Shown here: one piece after another, positions 42,794 through 53,998 of the stretch
How the letters are laid out: the number at the start of each line of letters is the position of its first letter
How positions within the stretch are numbered: the stretch's first letter is position 1
Assembly: GCF_000004195.4 (NCBI RefSeq)
Contig: NC_030679.2
Location: 31,919,712 to 31,983,711, forward strand
Length of the DNA stretch: 64,000 nucleotides
Reading direction: 5' to 3'
Source: Xenopus tropicalis
Taxonomy: Eukaryota; Chordata; Amphibia; Anura; Pipidae
The notes under the pieces: model-generated
Told to the model about the DNA's origin: nothing
What the model saw: the letters and a program-made list of their open reading frames with translations, nothing else
Database searches by the model: none
Made by a program: the position numbers and the translations under genes

Positions 42794-43639
42794 TAAGGAG
42801 CAGATTAACAAAGTCCATGAAACAGGCAGACAAGCAGAAAACCAAAAAAAACAGGCCAGTGGTCAGAAACCAGGAGTCAAAACCAGAAGACAACAAGGGC
42901 ACTAACTTACAAGACATGAGACTTGACAGAAACTCAAGGTTTGGACAAAGCAGATGGGCTAATGATCCAGCATATGTTGTTGGAGGAGGAGGCTGGCTTA
43001 AATAGCCCCTTAATTGGGCTACTGCCTGCAGCTAGATCATGGGTATGGGCCAGGGAATACAGACAGGAGAAAAGTTCATTGATATTATCCACCAGGCCCT
43101 GAGCACACGGCTTCCTGTGGCTCAGCCTGGAGGAGAAGGGGCTAGAATACCTCAGGTTCCCAGTTCTAGGCCAGGAAGTTCCTGAAAAAGGGAAATGCTT
43201 CTACTTCAACTCTGCTAATGGCAGAATGAGCAGTGAAGGAACCCAGAAGTCCCAATAATCACCCTGACTTTGGGTTGTGAGTGGTCTGTAAAGTATATTC
43301 TGACTGTACTAAAGGGTAACTATTTCAGTAGGAGGTAGAGATGTGAGTCAGATAATGTAGCTTTTATTGGGAATGCTGGCTACTTTCTGCTAGGCAGTAC
43401 ATGAAGAAAAAGGTTCTCTTGAAGAAATCCCTGCATGTATTCCTGGCTGATCCCGTGATCCACAAATTGTAAGCAATGGAGACGGCTTGGAACTATGTAT
43501 TTCCTGCAGTCGTAAAATGGTTAGTGGTGTTAGATTTTGTGGCAATACATTATTTAAGCAATTACAAATAAATCTGACTTTTAGATTTCAGATTTGATTT
43601 GCGTTTTCTGTATTAAAAATTGCCGAGCATCATTATTTT
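42794..43639. other. Unclassified repeat-like stretch
   Basis: Bases 42795-43270 are less AT-rich and contain CAGGCAGACAAGCAGAAAAC and CCAGGAGTCAAAACCAG, similar in style (complementary strand) to the CTGCCTG/GACTCCTG leaders near 500, 2000 and 9960. Possibly another LTR-like fragment on the minus strand. Not proven. Confidence 0.3.
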
Positions 43640-43789
43640 AATGTGAGTGACATTTTTTTGAAGCAGGTGGCAATTACTTGTCGCGCTGCGAATTTTGTTG
43701 CCAATTTTACTAAAAAATCCACCAAGGACAAAACATGGAAATTCGCAGTGAATCCATGCCTAGTGAATTATTTCGCCCATCACTATTTG
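43640..43789 (+). mobile_element. TAGTGATGAG-family hAT MITE, right part only
   Basis: GTCGCGCTGCGAATTTTGTT through AATTATTTCGCCCATCACTA. The left half is missing. Confidence 0.75.
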
Positions 43790-44639
43790 GCAGTGTGTGC
43801 CAGAAGTCAAAATAAAGTCTGCTCCATCTGTATAAACCAGGCACCTCTTTTTTGCCATATTCTGATACATCTTAAATCATTCATTTATCATGACATGGGG
43901 AGGTTGCAATAGCGGTCCCCTTCCCTTTAACCCCCTTTTCCACTTAGCCCGCAACACCAAACACAGACTTACATTTCTTTGGGTGGAAAGGCCGCAGCTT
44001 ATTTTATTAAACAACATCACAGAACTGTAATCAGTGTTTACTTACAATACACTTTTCACCAATTACATAAACATAACATTTAGCCGCTGAAGGCTGCATT
44101 ACAATTGTTACCATTAAGTAACCTTAAATTAACCTTTAACATTTGCAGGACCCTTTTAAGCCTGTGACTAGGCCTCCGCATCCAAACTTTCCCACTTCCT
44201 GTGCCTACTATGCCTCTTTTCCCCCTAAAGCCTAGCCCCCAGGTCTGCCCCTCCAGAAAAACACCTGTACCTTCATCTATTTATCCCCTTTTTGGCTCCC
44301 CCTAGGGCAGCCCCACCACGCCTACAGCTGCGACTACAAATCGATACCCCATTATTGCCTACCCCCAAAGTCCCTTACTCTAGGGCGGGCGGGCGGGAAC
44401 GCTGTCCTCACTCTTCAGCAGCCACGAGGTAGTGATCCCCCTTTCTTCCTGTCTCTTTTATTTATGCTGCCTCTCTCTCCTCCCACTTGCTCTTTCTGCA
44501 CTACAACTCCCATCATCCAATCCACTAACTTCCTGGGTTCCTATTCACCCCCACTGTCATGGCCTCGTGCCGCTCTACTTGTCCCAGGCTCGCTTTTCCG
44601 GGATACTTTGCCTGGGTCTCTGCGACAATTTTGTCTTGG
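43790..44639. other. C-rich stretch containing an SBS-like motif
   Basis: Bases 43905-44600 are unusually C/T-rich for this window (CCCCTTCCCTTTAACCCCC, GGCGGGCGGGCGGG at 44385-44398). ACTACAACTCCCATCAT at 44500-44516 matches the ZNF143/SBS-type promoter motif, although copies also occur in repeats. No transcript evidence. Confidence 0.35.
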
Positions 44640-44749
44640 TGCCTTTTATCCTTGGCGACTTTTTTGTTACTGTGAATTTTTGCCATAATTTAGCGAAAAA
44701 AGTTGCCAATGGTGATCCATGCCTGCCGAAAAAATGTGCTTATCACTAA
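44640..44749 (+). mobile_element. TAGTGATGAG-family hAT MITE, right part only
   Basis: GGTGATCCATGCCTGCCGAA and the terminal TGCTTATCACTA are present; the left part is lost or diverged. Confidence 0.65.
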
Positions 44750-45394
44750 TGGCGAGTCTTACCAAATAACTGCTCATTGTACTTTATATGACTGCCCTGG
44801 TCTCTATTGTATTTCTTCGCTAAGTAAAATCTCACATGACTTTACAAACTTATTCTGCATTCTTGTGACAAAAAAGTACTATTTCCAGCTGAAGATATAT
44901 TGTTTGTGCTGAATAAAAAGTTTTCCACATAGGACACTCATTAGCCAGTGTTTTAGATGTAAGCAATGGGGAATGTTAACCTCAGTTTTTTGATGCAAGA
45001 GATATATTTAGCCATATTGCCCATAGGCATCTTGGTATAATTAGTAAATCGTGGCACTGGTCCTGGTCTTGTAGAACCTGGTTCTGAATTGGCAATGTCT
45101 TAAATACTATCTAGTGAAACTTTCCATTCATTGGCTTTGCCACATGAAGGTATTTGTGCATGATTTAATATTTTTCGCTGGCCATTCTCAATGTCAGTGG
45201 TGTGCCACACTGCATCTGCTTTATGTGGCTTTCTCCAACTTTTAACTTTCTCTGCATACAGTTTTACTCTGTTTCTAATTATTCTTTTAAATTAACTATC
45301 GTCTATATGTCATGCACTGGAATAAATCATTATAATCCCCAAAATAAGCCATTTGGGATGAAATAAACCTTTCTCTGCCGTATCGTACATGGCC
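44750..45394. other. Unassigned stretch
   Basis: No repeat recognised. Confidence 0.3.
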
Positions 45395-45722
45395 TTATAC
45401 AAAAACACTTTCAGTCAGTCTTTCAAAGAATTCAGTTGATCCTCTGAACCTTAGATTTCTAAAACATTTCTCTCCAGAGGAAATCAGGGAGGGCATTCCA
45501 AATATAAGGGGCAGCAAGGCAGAAATGTTTAAGGTGGGAAACGGCAGTAGTGGGGGCGCAACCAAGCGGTTGCTCTGCGAAGAACGAAGGAGTCGGCCAG
45601 GAACGTACGGAGACACAAGGGAAGAGATGTAGTGAGGAGCAGAGGAATGGAGGGCTTTGAAGGAGATACCTGGATAACGTACCAGACAAGAACAAAAATG
45701 TATTTAAAAAATGTATGTACAA
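45395..45722 (-). pseudogene. L2-like LINE ORF2 C-terminal fragment
   Basis: Minus-strand frames give FKALHSSAPHYISSL, then SPYVPGRLLRSS, and after a frameshift FCLAAPYIWNALPDFL. These match the end of L2-type ORF2 proteins, where 'FKALHGLAPPYLSSL', 'PYxPxRxLRSS' and 'FSVAAPKLWNSLP' follow the RT domain. At least one frameshift separates the two halves. No RT motifs are present, so it is 5'-truncated and dead. Overlap in content with the fragment at 46420-46637 shows these are two different copies. Confidence 0.75.
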
Positions 45723-45908
45723 TAGTTGTGTTTAGGTTGAACTTTATTAATTTTATATATTAAATAAATTGTTAATTGCCCATTCATTGATATATATACT
45801 TTTAATAAATCTCTTTGGTCCAAGCGGAGAGAGAGAGATATAGCAAACTTTGTTTTGCTGTTATGCTGTTGAAGACTCCCCCGGTGGCTGCATATAGTTA
45901 AATACTGT
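45723..45908. other. Unassigned AT-rich stretch
   Basis: Nothing recognised. Confidence 0.3.
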
Positions 45909-46084
45909 AATTCAGTTACCCGGAGAGCACAACGAGCCTTATAGCTTCATCACAGTGACTTTATTGTGGAGACCTAATGATCTACATGTTTTGTCTCAAC
46001 AGTGCACGAGGTGCATGAGGTCTCCACAATAAAGTCACTGTGATGAAGCTATAAGGCTCGTTGTGCTCTCCAGGTAACTGAATT
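45909..46084. repeat. Long hairpin, 67-bp arms with one mismatch
   Basis: Arms 45909-45975 and 46018-46084 are inverted copies; only one substitution (ACCCGG against ACCTGG) was found. The 42-nt spacer carries GAGACAAAACATGTAGATCA on the minus strand, a worn 'GAAACGCGT'-type word of amphibian retrotransposon tails. The right arm contains CCACAATAAAGTCAC. Probably an inverted 5' partial copy of a retroelement tail, as with 18671. Confidence 0.85.
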
Positions 46085-46419
46085 TCCAATTTTTTTTTCT
46101 TGTGTAAAATGTACTGAAATAAATCTGAATTTTTTCTTAATCCAAATGCATTGAAGTCAATGTGCGTTTTTTCTTCTGCAAAATGTGTTCATTGGTGAGC
46201 AATGTGCATCTCATGCCAAGTGCATTGAAGCCAATGGATGTTTTTTTTCTTGCTTATTTTTTATTGCACAAATAACGTTACATTTACCCAGTAAGACAAA
46301 ATGTGTAGCAAAATACTAGTGCAGATAAGCAAACATTTTTGGCGCTCACAAAAATAAGGTGAAAGCATTTGCTTATCCCAAGTGGTAATCAGTGAGCTAT
46401 TAAGTGAGTTCTGAAGAAC
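46085..46419. other. Unassigned stretch
   Basis: Contains two similar TGAAGTCAATGTGCGTTTTT / TGAAGCCAATGGATGTTTTT phrases (about 46150 and 46226), a weak tandem repeat of about 76 bp. Confidence 0.35.
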
Positions 46420-46637
46420 ATAAAGAGCAATCTGCTAAATTCTTGGACATGAGTTCACACATATGGGGCGAGAGTAGTTGTGAACTATTTTGAATGTCAA
46501 GGTTAGTAGTTTTCCAGCTTGCATGACAGAGGAAAAACAGTTAGTGAGGGTATATGGCTGGCAGCTGTATTTAATATGCACTAAAATGGGGACAGTCTCG
46601 GTAAGGGGATCACCAATCAATAGGGAGTTGTGGTGGT
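46420..46637 (-). pseudogene. L2-like LINE ORF2 fragment, interrupted by a hAT
   Basis: The minus-strand frame includes IGDPLTETVPI and LTLTFKIVHNYSRP, corresponding to the 'NSLLIGLP...' and 'LLTFKALHNLAPPY' segments of L2-like ORF2. It stops where the hAT at 46638 begins; continuation at 46865 is not recognisable. Dead fragment. Confidence 0.6.
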
Positions 46638-46864
46638 TAGTGATGAGCGAATCTGTCCCATTTCAAAAGATTTGCGAAACGGCATAAAATTTATGAAATG
46701 GCGAAAATGTTGCACGTCAAAAAAAATCCTGCTCAGCAACAATTTTTTTTTATGCAGGCGACAATCTTTGGACATGCGCCAAAATTTTTCATCCCTTTCG
46801 TGAAAAAATCCGCCAATGGCAAAATGCGGAAATTCTTTGCAAATCCATGTTTCACCCATCACTA
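46638..46864 (+). mobile_element. TAGTGATGAG-family hAT MITE
   Basis: Starts TAGTGATGAGCGAATCTGTC, ends ATGTTTCACCCATCACTA. Perfect TSD GTGGTGGT (46630-46637, 46865-46872). 227 bp. Confidence 0.93.
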
Positions 46865-46872
46865 GTGGTGGT

Positions 46873-47333
46873 CAATACATGACATAATGAATGAAGGAGA
46901 GGCAAACACTTTCTTATTGGCAATTACAGCCTGGTAAACACACATCAAGCTATGTAAAAAGGTGATGAAATTCTCCACAAATTTCTTATTGCACCTCTTT
47001 TTTTAAATGGGTTGTTACCACAATTGTGATAGATGGCATCAAATCATGTGACAGGAGAAACAGACGGCTTTATAAATACACCATTTACTTTGCACCAATT
47101 GCCACCTCTAATGGCACAAATGAACCCAGCCCATATGACATTGCTCTGCCCGGATGATCTAGCCATCTTTTTCAAAAGTCAACCCTGTGCTTGAACCTTC
47201 ATTTTCAGATGTGCTGAATCCTAGCCCATCCTATACCATCTATGGCATAACTCCACCCCTGACATTATCAGAATAGCATCACCTGCCCCTGCCATAATCG
47301 CCTGCCCTCTTGATGTCACTGTTTGGTTCTAAA
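46873..47333. other. Unassigned stretch
   Basis: Bases 47210-47320 share CCACCCCTGACATTATCAG-like words with 33600-33710. No exon recognised. Confidence 0.3.
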
Positions 47334-47758
47334 TAGTGATGAGCGAATCTGTCCCGTTTCGCTTCGCCGAAAAATTCGCGAATCTTTCAAAAGATTCACG
47401 AATCAAAAAAAATTGTCGCCTGCGACTATTCTTTTGTTGCCCGTGGCTATTCTTTTTTGACCGTGGCTATTCTTTTGTTGCGCAGCTATCCTTTTGTCGC
47501 CCGCAGCTATTCTTTTGTCGTGCGGCTATTCTTTCGTCGCCCCTTGGCTATTCTTTCCTCACGTGGCTATTCTTTCATCGCCCGTGGCTATTCTATTGTC
47601 TTTTTGACTATTCTTTTGTTGCGGGCGACAATTTTTGGACGTGCAGCAAATTTTTCCGAGGCAAATTTTTTCATCCGTTTCGCGAAACAATCCGCCAATG
47701 GTGAAATGAGGAAATTCGTCGCAAATCCATTCCTGCCGAAACATTTCGCCCATCACTA
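47334..47758 (+). mobile_element. TAGTGATGAG-family hAT MITE, longest copy
   Basis: Starts TAGTGATGAGCGAATCTGTC, ends ACATTTCGCCCATCACTA. Perfect TSD GTTCTAAA (47326-47333, 47759-47766). About ten CGTGGCTATTCTTTTGTCGC-like units of about 22 bp (47415-47635) expand it to 425 bp. Open frames of 100-135 codons here come from that array. Confidence 0.95.
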
Positions 47759-48289
47759 GTTCTAAAGACCTGAATAGGCGGCAACCCAAAATAACATTTA
47801 GGGTTTGAGAGAACATTAGGGTGAGGATAGAAGAGGACTGTGATTGCAAGCGTCTGATGTCTCTGCCTACCTTCATAGCACTCACTCTTTGTAATAATAT
47901 TGCCATCTTCACTATACACCTAACACATTTAAGAAAGGGGGTAATCTGGGACTTATTCCAAATCATAACACCTGCCCTTTACGGCTGGCAGAGAATAGTG
48001 GGAAATTATAACTTCCAAGTCTTCTATATAATTTCAGCTGTAAAATAAAACAGGACAATTTGAAAGAGATATTATCCATCCTGGATTAAAAAAACAAATA
48101 AATCACACTATATACCCGTATTACCCTTATCTGGACTATGCCCAGGATGCCTTTTAGCAATGAGCTATTAGTCATAGCAGTGATGTTCCTCCACAGCCAT
48201 TACTTTAATGCTTCACCTTCCCCATTCTGCCACAGATTAAAATAGCAGTGATAAAAAGTTCAGTAGTGACACCACATGGTTTTTACAAA
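47759..48289. other. Unassigned stretch
   Basis: Nothing recognised. Confidence 0.3.
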
Positions 48290-48616
48290 TACATGTATGG
48301 AACCCATTAACCAGAATGCTTGGGACCTGGGGTTTTCCAGATAAGGGGTCTTTCCGTAATTCAGATCTTCTACCTTAAGTCTGCTAAAAAAATTATATAA
48401 AAAGTAATTAAGCCCAATAGGATTATTCTGGTTCCAATAAGAATCAATTATATCTTGGTTGGAGTACAAGGTACTGTTTTATTATTACAGAGAAGAAGGA
48501 AACCATTATTAAAAATGTGAATTATTCGATTAAAATTGAGTCTATGGGAGATGGCCTTTCCGTAATTCGGAACTTTCTGGATAATGGGTTTCCGGATAAG
48601 GGATCATAAGCCTGTA
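48290..48616 (+). mobile_element. TACAGGTATGGGACC-type TIR element, complete
   Basis: Left TACATGTATGGAACCCATTA, right GGATCATAAGCCTGTA. Contains all blocks in order, including GAGTCTATGGGAGATGG and GGGTTTCCGGATAAGGG. Non-coding, 327 bp; it provides the uninterrupted reference for 42251. Confidence 0.8.
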
Positions 48617-48729
48617 GTAGGTCAGTAGAGACTGCAGGAAAATGTTAACTCTGAACCATTCTATACAGTAAGTAAATATTTCTTGTGATTTCTTGTGATT
48701 TTTTTATAGTCAACACAATAAGTTCATAT

Positions 48730-49610
48730 AAAGTGTTTATAATGTTTTGGTGTACAGGGGCATATTAATGTTTATTGTACTATTATACAGAGACAACTCA
48801 TGTGATTTAATATTCACTATACTTGCATACCAGGTGAACAATATGATGTAATTGAGATACATGCCAGTATGTTGTTAAATAGAGGCCCATAGGAACCCTG
48901 ATATGCACTGTTATACAGATACACCTAACTAATGCTAACTAATGAACAGAGAATGGAATATGCTGCACTAGACCAATCCCATTATGCTGAAATGCAGAAT
49001 ATGTACTATGATGCATAATAATTATTGTCTTTTATACAGTATTCGCATTGTGCCACTGTGTTTTATACAGGTTTGACAGTTACTATTAAGCAGTGTTCAG
49101 CATACTAATATAAAGGCATGCCCCGATAGTCTGAAATGCTTGCTTGCAAAGCAAATAATACTGATGTACAGGGTGCGCCATGTACTGCTATACTAAAACA
49201 CCCATTATGTTGATGTACAGGGTGTGCAATGTACTGCTATGTAGACACGTCCTGGTGAAACGCTGAATATATAGTATAAGACACAGAAATACTGTGTCAG
49301 AGCACACTTATTATTATACCACTGTGTTTTATACGGGTATGACAGTATGCTAATATGCAGTGTTAATTCCATATACTAATATAAAGACTAATACTAATAT
49401 TCTGAAATGTTTGTTTTGTAATTCAGATTAGCAAATGATGCTGATGTATAGGGTGTGCCATGTACTGCTATATAGAAACACCCAATATGCTGATGCAAAG
49501 GGTGTGCAATATGTTAGTATACAGACACATCCCAGGATGCTTATACACAAAGGGTGCAAGGTACTATAAAATTAAAAGCATTTTGGGCAGCTAATGTTCT
49601 GCTATAAAGG
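48730..49610. repeat. Eroded minisatellite with a 266-bp duplication
   Basis: GATGTACAGGGTGTGCNATG and CCATGTACTGCTATA phrases recur at about 49 bp. CCACTGTGTTTTATACGGG-type phrases at 49053 and 49319 mark a 266-bp tandem duplication. Divergence is high. Confidence 0.7.
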
Positions 49611-51558
49611 CACGCATTGATTCATGTACACAGACAAAAGTAAATGCATTCAGAGGTAAAACAAGTACAAGGACATGGACAGAAAGTAATTAGAGGCAGT
49701 GCAGGTTCAGGTAGCGGGGCATGGACACAAACAAATACTAACAAATGTACATCAATAAATACATAGAAAGAGACAGGCGGCAATAAATGCCCTGTCATGC
49801 AATGCAATTCAATGCCATGAATATATTATGCTATAAAAAAGATGTGCCCTGTTAACAAAGGTAAATGAAACTAGTAGTAATGAATGTGCAGCTCTAAATT
49901 ATTACTCCTGTTTATTTGTGTTCTGATTTGTTCCAAAATGGCAAACGAACTTTCCCCGCCCGATTGCGAGCAATTCATAGCGTGCATGTATTACACTAAA
50001 TATATTTAGTTTTATGGAGTCTTGCTAAATTCGCTATATGACAGCGAGCTGTAAATCAGATAAAACATATATAGTGCTTTATAACTCCTTTGTACTGTTT
50101 GCAACAGTATTGTTTATTATGAGAATGATGTTCCACCTATTTGTGCTGTCGCCAAGTAACAGAAACAAACCGACGGGCCTCTATTACTAGACGGTATATT
50201 TGCTTTTAACAATCATATAAATATACATGCCTCTGCAGCCATCAAGATAAAAGTTTAAATGACACAAAACATTGTGTTTAGATGCCCAAATCAATGCTAA
50301 AAGTTCAAATTACTGCATTGAGCTAGTACTCCGAGAAGAAAGTCATTGATTTTAATCTGCTTGAAGCAATCAATTACTCCCTGTCCTCATTATTCCAAAC
50401 TGTAATGAAAACTAAACTGCATCGTCTTGAAAACTAAATGTGAAGATGATCATAAACCAGAATTTAAATGCCATGGATTATTCATATCTACCCATTTAGA
50501 TTTGCCATTTCCATTATGAGTACATTTGCCATGAGCATTTAATGGACATCTAAAAGGGAATTCATTAAAGCAAGAGCTGTTGGCAGCACTTATGGGCTGC
50601 AGACTGCTTTATGCTTTCCATTAATAGCGTACTATTATTAAAGTGATATACTGTGTTGATCCCCCTCTAGAGTTTGCATAGAATACTGAAAAGAGATAAA
50701 TTCTTTTTAGCACTTTCAGAATGAAATTGAGCTCCCCTTTTATAAATAGTACAGTGCTTTAATATTATTCCGCAATTATTATTTTAGGTGGTTAAATAAA
50801 CGGTCTAGAATTTCATCCATGCGTTTTTTTTCTTTTTTGTTTTTTTTTACTAATCTAGAGAAGAAATGTATAAGCGCTTTAAGCTTTTTAATAGCAAATA
50901 TTCAATGGGAATGTCTATTGTAGCTTCAGAATACAATGCAGAATGGCAAACAAATTTGGAGGGATAAAAAATGCAAAAAAAAAAATGATTTATTTATATA
51001 TAATATATTAGTGCTGATGGCCATTCGAAATTCCAGGCTCCAGGAATCGATTATGAGTGTGTCCCTGAACTTACTCACGGTTTCTGTAATTGATTACTTC
51101 TGCTTGCTGCTGACTGGATTTTAAAAGAAAAAATCATGTTTTATTTTTCATGAGTGGGGGTTTTCAAAGGAATTAAAATTACAGCCCCTATAAAAGCTTA
51201 CTACCTAAAACCTAGTGAGACTTTTGTTTATTTTTTAAAAACCTAGCTTCAAAATCCCTATTTTTCTTTTCTGGTTGACAAGCAAAAGTAATCAATTACA
51301 GAAATCCCAAGTAAAGTAAGGAAACAGTGTCTCCGCTAGGGGTGGGTAGAAGAGGCTAGGACCCTAGACTTGTACCTCTTCTGCCTCCTCTAACTCTTTG
51401 ACCCTATGCATTGGATCACCAGCTGCACCAAGTGGCGTGCGAACACGTGCAGTGGGGTGAAAGTACTTTCTCTGTGGGGGTGGGCAGAGTGATACTGGGA
51501 TCCTGTCTACAATTATTTAATTATTAATTATATTATATAATAAATATTATTATTATTA
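49611..51558. other. Single-copy-looking stretch
   Basis: Bases 50240-50650 look like a conserved non-coding candidate (AATCAATTACTCCC, TTTAATGGACATC, TTCCATTAATAGCG). Bases 51520-51552 are AT-rich simple sequence. No exon recognised. Confidence 0.4.
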
Positions 51559-51870
51559 CATAGTAACATAGTAAGTTAAGTTGAAAAAAGATGTACGTCC
51601 ATCACGTTCAACCATAATGCCTATATATAACCTGCCTAACTGCTAGTTAATCCAAAGGAAGGCAAACAACCCCATCTGAAGCCTCTCTAATTTGCCACAG
51701 AGGGGAATTATTATTATAAAAGTTTAGGAATATTGCTTTGAGAAAGTTTTTGCCTATAAGAATTTTTGCTTGGTCTGGTTTTTTCAACAAAACCATTATC
51801 CGCTGATGGTTCACCAGGACAGAAGGCCAACAGCTAACAGGACATACAGTACCAAGGCTGCTACTGATCC
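51559..51870 (-). repeat. LINE 3' tail (L2/CR1-like)
   Basis: On the minus strand: CTCCTGTGGCAAATTAGAG-like, GGTTGTTTGCCTTCCTTTGG, GCAGTTAGGCAGGTTATATA, then TTGAACGTGATGGACGTACA and a CTTACTATGTTACTATGT end. It matches the tail at 35515-35830 in reverse orientation. No coding part. Confidence 0.75.
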
Positions 51871-51871
51871 C

Positions 51872-52480
51872 ATATGACTTTAAAGGATGTGTAAACCCCC
51901 CACAACATCAGTGAACAGTCTCTTTGAAATCTTTAAATACCTGCGACTCCTGTTGTTCAAAGGTTTAATAGTAAGGCTGGAGCATCCCCTTAATCACTCT
52001 CTACTCCTCTAACCCACTCAACCCCTTCCCTTAGGAACTGACTTTGGCTTACTAAGCATGCACAGTTTATCTCAACTCAGGTTACCAAACACACCCTCCA
52101 GTCTAGCAGTCAGTGAAGGACCTCCTGTCCTGAGCTCAGTGTAACTGTTATAGAGCACAATCCAAGCAGGGCTTTTTATCAAAATAAGTTTTGCCTGTGT
52201 AAGCCTGCATTCTTCATTGCTGTTTGCAGATGTAAATGTGACTAATGATATCAGAGGGAAAATGGCGCTGGGGGAAAGCTGCTATTTGTTGTAGGAAAAT
52301 GTGAGGGTGGTGAATGGAGGGTATAAATGGTGTGGTTTGGGTGGGAGAGATGTGCCCTACTCATTTACATGTACTTTTACATCAGCTAGAAAAAAAACTT
52401 CAAATAATGTGGTGGTGGAAGTGTCCCCTGTCAGTCCCTGCATAACTCTAACATACTCACTTCTTTGAGTGTCTGAGAGA
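51872..52480. repeat. Possible Kolobok/T2-like element
   Basis: GACTTTAAAGGATGTGTAAA at 51878 resembles a T2 left end, with ACTAAGCATGCACAGTTTAT and GAAAATGGCGCTGGGG inside. No right TTAA terminus could be fixed. Confidence 0.35.
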
Positions 52481-52554
52481 CTGTCCTTATGAATGTCACA
52501 CTGCTGATGTGTTGAGGCCTTCTAGACAGAGATTTCAACTGGACTTTTGATTCC

Positions 52555-52650
52555 TACAATTTGACTTTTTGAAATTGGAATTTTAGAGTTTTGCAGCACT
52601 TGAATAGCGGTAAAAAGTAAAATTTGAATGTTGATAATTCTGCCCCTTAG
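52555..52650. repeat. Right part of a GATAAAT-type MITE
   Basis: TTTTTGAAATTGGAATTTTAG and the end TTTGAATGTTGATAATTCTGCCCC. Confidence 0.4.
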
Positions 52651-52844
52651 AGGCAAATTTTTGATTTCCTGGATGCTGAAAAAGAAAGCATGTGAAAAAA
52701 AACAAGCTTAAATAGAGAATGGAGGCAGCATTGCAAGAGTAAAATAAATCCCAAATTATTATCCTGAACTGTTTTCATCTGTCTGCACATCTTAAGAACA
52801 AGCTAATGAAGGCTTTTTAATAGACCCAGTTTCAATAATATAAC

Positions 52845-53998
52845 TATTGAGAGATGGGTGATGCAGGATTCAAGATTTGAGGTCTGGCATGGTGCAGAGA
52901 GATTGGTGAATTGCTAATGTGGAGCCACTATTCAAAAAGGCATTCCAAGCCTGACTACTACAGGCCTGTTAGTTTGACAGTTGTGACAGTGGTAGAAAAG
53001 CTGTCGGATGGGATAAAATAATAAGGGATAAGATACTTGAATACATTTCAAATCACAATATTTCGAGTTTGTGCCAGTATGGTTTTGTGCACAATAGAGC
53101 TTGCCAGACTCATTTAATTGCCTTCTGTGATGAGGTGAGCAGGAACCTAGACATCAGGTGAATGTTATCTACCTAAAATTTGCTAAAGCATTTGATACAG
53201 TACTACACAGAAGTTTACTGATTACATTGAGAAATATTGGCCTAGAACATAATATTTGTGCTTGAATGGAAAACTGGCTAAAGGATAGATTACAAAGAGG
53301 TTTAATGTTTAAGCTTATGCACTTTGGTAGAAAGAACATATACATTTGAGTTTTACACTTACCCATGATAATGTGTTGGAGATTTTTGTAGATAATCATA
53401 TGTGTAATACTAGGCAGTGGCTACTAAAGCTCAGTATTGTCTTGCATTAACAATGAAGACACAATTTTGCCTCTTTATAGGTCCCTGGTAAGGCCTCACC
53501 TTGAGTATGCAGTGCAGTTTTGGGCTCCAGTCCTTAAGAAGGATATTAATGAGCTGGAGAGAGATGTGAATAAAAGGGTTGGGGTTGTTTTAATTGTGAA
53601 GGGACATCATTAATCTTTTAACAAGCACATTACAGGACATTATAGACAGCAAGGCATCTTTTTTCCCCATGAAAAGATCAATACACTGGAAGCCCCACCT
53701 TTAGACTGGAGGAATGGAACTTTCATTTGAAGCAGTGTAGGTGGTCCTTCAGGGCGAGGGTAGTGCGGTTGGGGAATGCCCTGCCAGGTAATGTTATATT
53801 TCCATATAATATTAATGCCTTTAAGACAATCTCCAAGGCAATTGTGATCTTAGGATCTACATTTAGTTAATATAGGTATTGCAATATATAGTTCAGTCAG
53901 TATGTGTATCTACTGTATGTCCACTGGGATTAATTTGGAGGGGTTGAACATGATGGACTTTGGTTTTTTTCAACCCAAATTATGTAGGTATCTATGTA
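52845..53998 (+). pseudogene. L2/CR1-like LINE, internally deleted RT pseudogene
   Basis: Plus-strand relic in order: YYRPVSLT (about 52962), QYGFVHNRACQTHLIAF (about 53077), YLKFAKAFDTVLHRSLL (about 53172), then ENWLKDRLQRG (about 53263) joined almost directly to KLMHFGRKN, and [17 protein letters not shown] (about 53486). These are the RT motifs and thumb of a CR1/L2-type ORF2. The motif A catalytic Asp (YLDFAKAFD in the family) reads Lys. Motif C (FADD) is absent because the region between LQRG and KLMHFG is deleted. Stops and frameshifts are frequent. The 3' tail GAGGGGTTGAACATGATGG and CAACCCAAATTATGTAGG end at 53998. Inactive. Confidence 0.85.

Noticed and set aside
47336..47966. Frames of 100-135 codons with CRPWLFF-like repeats
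   Set aside because: Produced by the short-unit core of a hAT MITE bounded by a perfect TSD; no gene.
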